From Paramecium sonneborni (taxonomy: Eukaryota > Ciliophora > Oligohymenophorea > Peniculida > Parameciidae): a DNA stretch of 64,000 bases. The stretch's first letter is position 1. The number at the start of each line of letters is the position of its first letter. The notes under the pieces were generated by a model that made no database searches, was not told the DNA's origin, and saw nothing but the letters and a program-made list of their open reading frames with translations. The stretch is from positions 443,775 through 507,774 of the forward strand of contig CAJJDN010000017.1 of NCBI GenBank assembly GCA_905182985.1, written 5' to 3'. This document shows, piece after piece, positions 58,665-64,000 of this stretch. The position numbers and the translations under genes are program-made.

Positions 58665-59750
58665 ATGAAAAATAATGACAATCTATAAAGTTATACAGTT
58701 GAAAAGAGAATAGGAGAAGGCGCATTTGCTACAGTGTATTTATTGCAATATAACATTTAAAAGTTACTTAGCTGCAGTTCAAGAAACAGGAGATAAAGTT
58801 GCAATTAAAAAAGCTCCTATAGATAAAAAATATAAAAACAGAGAACTTGCTAATTTAAAATTATTAGGAGATCATCCAAATATTATTGCTTTAAAAGATG
58901 CTTTTTATGTTGTTGGCTAAAAGTATATCATTTATTTTATAATCTAAATAGTGAAGAAGTTTATATAAATTATGTAATGGAATATATGCCAGAAAATTTA
59001 TCAGATTATTTAAGGAATTAAAAAAAACAAAAACAATATTTAAATAAAATTCAACTATAGATTATAACTTATTAACTGTTACGTGGTTTGGCCTTTATAC
59101 ATGGAAAAGGGATGGCACATCGAGATATAAAACCTTAAAACATATTAATTGAAGGAACAATTGTTAAATATTGTGATTTTGGATCTGCAAAAATCATTTC
59201 AGGAGGATAAATTAATACTTCCTATTTATGTTCAAGACATTATAGAGCACCTGAATTGATATTTGGAGCTACTGATTATTCTACTAGTATAGATATTTGG
59301 TCTTTGGGTTGTGTTTTTGCTGAACTCATTTTATTGGAACCACTATTTCCTGGTGAAAGTTCAGTTGATCAATTAGTTGAAATTATGAAAGTCTTAGGAA
59401 CTCCAACAGCTAATGATATAGTAGAATTCAATGTATCTAATACAGATTTTAAATTTCCTTAAGTAAAAGGACATCCTTGGTCTAAAGTTTTTTTAAAATA
59501 TAAACCAGATCCTTCATTTATTGATTTAATTAAAAAAATGGTTACGTAATTGATTTATATTATTATATAAAGTTACTAACCTTAATAAAGAATCAAACCA
59601 TTTATGGCTTTAATGCATCCATTCTTTAATGATTTAAGAGAATAAAAATGTGAGGAAATTCCAAAAATATTATGGTAATTCACTCCAGAAGAAGAGAATA
59701 TCTTTGGAAAATAACCATTAAAACATTTAATGCCATCATGTGGATAATGA
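58665..59750 (+). CDS. GSK3: GSK3/shaggy-type protein kinase
   Basis: ATG 58665, TGA 59748-59750, introns 58736-58763, 58923-58951 and 59546-59572, 333 aa. Motifs: [30 protein letters not shown] (ATP Lys and alpha-C Glu as in GSK3), [22 protein letters not shown], activation loop [19 protein letters not shown] with the autophosphorylated Tyr, and [34 protein letters not shown]. It lacks long N- and C-terminal extensions. Its start is 14 bp from the divergent RBX1 gene, so the two probably share a promoter. Ser/Thr kinase active on primed substrates, also linked to cilium length in protists. Confidence 0.95.
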
Positions 59751-59827
59751 TTATTAATTTTATAATACTATTGGAAATCTCATGCATTTAAATTAATTTT
59801 TAATATTAAAGAATTATTACGATTTTT

Positions 59828-60463
59828 ATGGATCAACAAATTAAAAAAGTATTTCACACAGCTTTAGTGTTAGTACCACCAAAAAATTGCATTGATTAAA
59901 TATAACTCTTAAGAAAACAACATGATAAAGCTTATGAAAGATGGATGCCTCATGTTAATTTATGTTTTCCTTTTGTTGATCCTGCTTAATTTGATTAAGT
60001 ATTTTAGAATCTTTAAAATCATTTGAGTAAGAAATGAATACATAAAATAGAAAATTTTCCTGCTTTTTAAGTTAGATTACGAGAATTTAATCACTTTCAA
60101 CATGGAAAAAATTGTGTTATGTGGTTAAAACCAGAAGCTGAAAATGATGGAATCTAATTATTATATCAAGAAATATTAAAAGTCTATCCTTAATTAGATG
60201 ATTTAAATAAGAAATCAGAAAATGGTTTCTAACCTCATGTAACAGTTGGATAGTTTGGAACAAATTAAATTGAATAAAGAAAAAAAGGATTTTAACCATA
60301 ATTTTAGGAAGTCCAATTTCAATGCTAGGAAATACATATGATTAGTAGAAATGGATAAGATGATCCTTTTAAGATAATTCATACAATTAAGTATGATTTT
60401 GTTATTATTACTAGATTTAAGACAGATAACCCATAAGCATATGAATATCCAGGTTAAAAATGA
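59828..60463 (+). CDS. 2H phosphoesterase (2'-5' RNA ligase-like) protein
   Basis: ATG 59828, TGA 60461-60463, one 24-nt intron (60027-60050) that removes an in-frame TGA, 203 aa. The family is defined by two H-x-T/S-x motifs: here RWMPHVNLCFPF in the N-half and FQPHVTVGQF in the C-half. In the first the Thr is Asn, which may lower activity; the second is canonical. 2H enzymes cleave or form 2'-5' or cyclic phosphate bonds in RNA or nucleotides. The exact substrate cannot be told. Confidence 0.85.
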
Positions 60464-60499
60464 ATAAATTATTGTTAATAATAAATATAGTATATTACT

Positions 60500-61497
60500 A
60501 TGTAAAGTTTTGAGATTTTAATTGCTTAAGTTTAACACAAAAATGAATTAGTTCATCAATTACTTGAATAAGCCTATGAAACAGAATAAAAATAATTAGA
60601 TAATAACTAAGTAACTAAGGCAATTGAATATATTCTTGAAAACCCCTATCTTGGATTTTTTTTAATTTATACAGAGAATCATCAAATTTTTGGATAAATT
60701 CTAATGACAAAAGAATATAATATATATTCAGGATTGACATGTTGGTTTTAATCTGTATTTTTATGGTTTGGTTAAAACTTAGGTTTATGTAAAGAAGAAT
60801 CATAGATAGAAGGGAATTTTTAAGAAAATGCATAAAGAGTTTTTGAAATATGCTGCAAAGGAGAAAGCAGTGACTAAATTATATGTTGAATTTGAAAATA
60901 AAAATGCAATTAAAGTTTATGAAAAATTAGGAATGGTAAGAACAGATGAGACAATATTTGAAGATGATTTTGTATTTCATCCTGTGAAGTAAGAACAAAT
61001 TAATAATAGATTAGAATAATTAATCTTGGTTAAGATTGTGTAACAAGAAGTACAAGTAACAAAAAAGAAATAGAGGATTTAATAAAGAAAGGAAAGAGTA
61101 TATTAGGTAATGATTTAAATCAATAATTAAAAATTGAGTATTGTTTAAATAATAACAAAAATTCATTTGTGATTGCAGAAAGCTAAACTGATTATTTAAT
61201 AGGTTTATATTTCTTAGAATTTAGTGATTGGAGAAATGGAGTATAATTATATTATATTCATAGTTAATTCTTTGGTTTTATGATTTTATCAGTTCAACTT
61301 ATAATAATGGATTGATTAGTATGATGATAAGCAGTTTGTTGAATTCAATAAAACAAAAGCAAATAAAGTTTAATTCTGAAGTAAAAGGAATAAGAATACT
61401 TATAGATAAATCAAAAGGATAACGATTAGAATAATTATTAGAAGTTGTTGGTCTAAAAGAATCACACTATTATATATATTATTAAAAAAGTGATTGA
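60500..61497 (+). CDS. Double GNAT-type N-acetyltransferase
   Basis: ATG 60500, TGA 61495-61497, with a 28-nt intron near 60748-60775, a 23-nt one near 61242-61264 and probably another near 61030. The N-terminal unit has the GNAT core: LGFFLIYTENHQIFGQIL, CWFQSVYVKKNHRQKGIFKK with the acetyl-CoA loop (RxxGIF form of Q/RxxGxG/A), and NAIKVYEKLGM. A second, more divergent unit follows (SFVIAESQTDYLIGLYFL, GIRILIDKSKGQRLEQLL, VVGLKESHYYIYY) with KSKGQRL in the loop position. It acetylates a small molecule or protein amine; the substrate is unknown. Confidence 0.82.
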
Positions 61498-61597
61498 TAT
61501 GAACAAGTATTTTAAATAAATAAAGTAATATGATTTGATTTTCAATGATTTAAGAAAGTTAATTACATGCTTAATTCGAATTTATTTAATAAAATAA

Positions 61598-63566
61598 ATG
61601 GCAGATTAAGAAAAGAACTTGAATCCTCCTAAAGATTAACCAGATCAAGAATAATTTCTTTTAGAACCTGGTAATGAAAATGGATAAATTTTTGATATGG
61701 AGGGTTAATAATAAACTCAAAAAGATGTTGATTTAAATCGATTAAATGAGGATCAAAAAAATAAGAATCAAGAAGACCCTAAATTGATGAGAAGAGATTT
61801 AATAAAAAAGAAGAAGAAGAATGAACAAAAAGAAAGATTAATATCAGCTTAAAGATTAAAACGATTATTGAAAAGGAAACCAATAGATAAAATTAGATTA
61901 GCTTACTAAGCATATTTTTTTATAGTTAGTATTGTTGTACTAACTTTAAGTATTTTATCTTTCAGAGATTAAACAGTTTATTAAGTAGATTATGATTAGT
62001 TTATCAATAATGTTAAATCCTATGTTGTTGATGATATTAAATTCACTTATACAAATAAAGATTGTTAGACTTAATTTGGTAGTGAAGTATTTATTTTTTC
62101 ATATCATAGTATTCTTCATTTTATTAATATAATTGGCCAGGATCTATGATAGGATGTGATTGTAGTAAAGGATTTAATTTCTCTACATTGACAGAATACA
62201 ATATTGATGCGTTTTTCAGTGAATCTTTTATGCTTGGCCGTATTTGTAGTTAAGATTTACTCTCTAAGAATTGTACTACAGTGAACGAACAACAACCAAA
62301 GATCTTCAACTCTTGGAATGATGGATCTTTTGGAAGACGTAATAGTTAGAACAAATATTATTAGCTTTTGTATTATGTGCTAGAAGAAGAATAGGAATTG
62401 ATTTATAATCAAACTCATCAAATTGTCAATTACAAAATAAAACTACTTGTGGAACAGGTGATAATATCTTCTGTGTTCCATAGGATATAAGTTGTCCCAT
62501 TACAGAAATAGGATTTACATCCAATTCTAATTATTAAAATTTAAAATCTAAAAATAATATTAATACTGGAGATATTTTTGATCTTGGAGCTGGGTTCTAC
62601 TTTTACTTTATTAAAAATACTTCTAATTTACCTCTTGTAGAATTTTAAGTGTCTGAAGGTGATAAAATATGTAGAAGAAATTAAGATTAAAATATATCTC
62701 CAAATAGAATTGATTATCCGTTAATGTTAAAAGGAAGAAAATAATGTGAAAACACAGATTCTCTTTTCTAAATGATACATTCTATAGATGAAGAATAGTT
62801 CTATCTTTCAAATAATGTAATTTATTTGTCTGAAAAATTACCTTATTTTAACATTGATACAAAATATAATTGGTCTATTCACACAAAAACATATATTCCT
62901 TGGGCTTCTTAGTGTCGTGGTGAACTATTTGATAATGTCTTATAAGAAGGAGCTACTTTACATTAGGTTTACACAGCTTTAAGAGTATAATTAGGTGTTA
63001 CTATTGCATATTTTATTGTTATTGGTCTTATTTTTAATATAGTTGGAACTATGACTGCTTGTAATTTTGCTTGGTCTTGCATGGCTGGTAATTTATAATT
63101 ATTATTAACTATTTTAGCTAGTCCTGAATCATAATATAATTATGTCTTTTTATTAGAAATTGGATTCAAAATATTATTATAAATTGCTGAAATCGTTGTA
63201 ATTATAGTCTCTTTTGCTATCATAAATGAAAAAAGAAAATTAATTAAACAAGTCAACGACAATGAATGTGTAAATGATCCTGTTAGTAACTTTTTATTTA
63301 CTAATTTGGAAAGTGATTTAACTAAATTTGCTTGGTCTTACAATCTTGCTAATTTAGTTATCTTTGCTTTTACACTTATATTGGATCTTATAATTATTAA
63401 ACATTCAATCAATTAAGGACATCATCATGGAGCAAAAAAACTTCATGAAAAAGGAGAACATCAAGAATTAGACATTGGATCTCGTGGTGAATTAGGAAAT
63501 TAATAAGATATTAAGAGTGATTTTAAAATTTAAGCTAAAACAGAGCTTTAATAAATTCCATTGTGA
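61598..63566 (+). CDS. Multi-pass membrane protein, ciliate-type
   Basis: ATG 61598, TGA 63564-63566, with at least two short introns (near 62090-62140 and 62340-62365). A charged, Gln/Asp-rich cytosolic N-terminus of about 105 residues ends in KKKKKNEQKERL. A first membrane helix (FFIVSIVVLTLSILSF) follows, then a Cys-rich ectodomain of about 320 residues with several N-glycosylation sequons and CDCSKGFNFST. Three further helices come near the end (VTIAYFIVIGLIFNIVGTM, IAEIVVIIVSFAII, LVIFAFTLILDLIII), and a His/Glu/Lys tail. No transporter or channel signature was recognised. Confidence 0.82.
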
Positions 63567-64000
63567 TGATTATTTTGAATAATAAAAATTATTATATTAT
63601 TTTAATTTTATAATCAATAAGAATTAATTTTTGTTTATCATGGTGGTTATTTATTTCTATTTTTTGAAATACATAAGATAATTCAATTAATTGTTGTATA
63701 TAAAATATTTTTGTTTAGAAATTATTTTTTTTTAAGAATTTGAAGTATGATACAAAAGAATTTGAAGTATGATACAAAACTGAAAGAAAAGTAGCAAAAT
63801 TATTTCTTATGTTTCAAAAATTAATCTATTTTCTTAATAATTAAGTTAATTTTTATTTATAAAAATAACTTAAAAAAGTTAAATAAATGTCAAATTAATA
63901 AAGACCAATTAAATATAAGAAATAAGAATATTTAATTTAGCAATGAAAAACTAAATCATGAGTCAGTTGATTAAAGGATTAAAAAAATGTAAATTTTGTT
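63567..64000. other. Intergenic, no secure gene
   Basis: AT-rich. It contains the 22-bp tandem repeat below. An ATG at 63887 opens a short frame (MSNQQRPIKYKKQEYLIQ) that meets TGA after 20 codons; it could be a first exon of a gene lying to the right, but this cannot be decided. Confidence 0.5.
63734..63777. repeat. Perfect 22-bp tandem repeat, two units
   Basis: The unit AAGAATTTGAAGTATGATAC plus AA occurs at 63734-63755 and again, identically, at 63756-63777, about 170 bp beyond the membrane-protein stop. Confidence 0.9.

Noticed and set aside
1..64000. CRISPR arrays, insertion sequences, phage or plasmid features
   Set aside because: No regularly spaced repeats, transposase or integrase genes, or inverted terminal repeats were seen; gene content, introns and genetic code are those of a ciliate.

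Overview
The window looks like macronuclear DNA of a ciliate, most probably Paramecium or a close relative. It is very AT-rich. Genes read through TAA and TAG (as glutamine) and stop only at TGA. Coding regions are cut by tiny GT...AG introns, mostly 22-30 nt, and genes lie on both strands with short spacers (37 nt between the cyclin and RBM39-like genes). All products below were read with TAA/TAG = Gln. For most multi-exon models I checked that the spliced length is a whole number of codons. Protein identities come from motifs seen in the translation; no database search was possible.

Layout. 1-9 kb: coiled-coil proteins, a two-segment membrane protein, the Fe-S scaffold ISCU, and a dual-specificity phosphatase-like protein with Ser in place of the catalytic Cys. 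9-15 kb: three same-strand genes, katanin p80, cytoplasmic dynein intermediate chain and an F-BAR-like protein. 16-22.4 kb: an EF-hand protein, a second membrane protein of the first type, a MYCBP/AMY-1 homologue, a C2-like and a coiled-coil protein. 22.4-29 kb: complex I subunit NDUFS6, a fatty acyl-CoA reductase/DHAP acyltransferase fusion for ether-lipid synthesis, an odd ORF with no start codon, and an MFSD1-like transporter. 29-32.7 kb: a decaying transporter copy, a truncated globin and a cyclin, disturbed by a 992-bp assembly duplication. 32.7-43 kb: an RBM39-like splicing factor, an ATP-grasp protein, mitochondrial ribosomal protein uL29m, a PH-like protein and several unrecognised genes. 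43-51 kb: a secreted protein, tRNA-Ser(UGA) and a roughly 7 kb BEACH-WD40 gene. 51-64 kb: a GAF/coiled-coil protein, a membrane-anchored papain-fold protein with Ser at the active-site Cys, a CK2-like kinase with a predicted signal peptide, RBX1, GSK3, a 2H phosphoesterase, a double GNAT and a multi-pass membrane protein.

The genes do not form one pathway; this is ordinary eukaryotic housekeeping content in a compact genome. The most interesting biology is a pseudophosphatase, a Ser-type papain homologue next to an apparently secretory CK2-like kinase, and the reductase-acyltransferase fusion. Two places (single N at 31368; 318-N gap at 56577-56894) are contig joins with unmerged overlaps, so the duplicated gene pieces there should not be read as biology.
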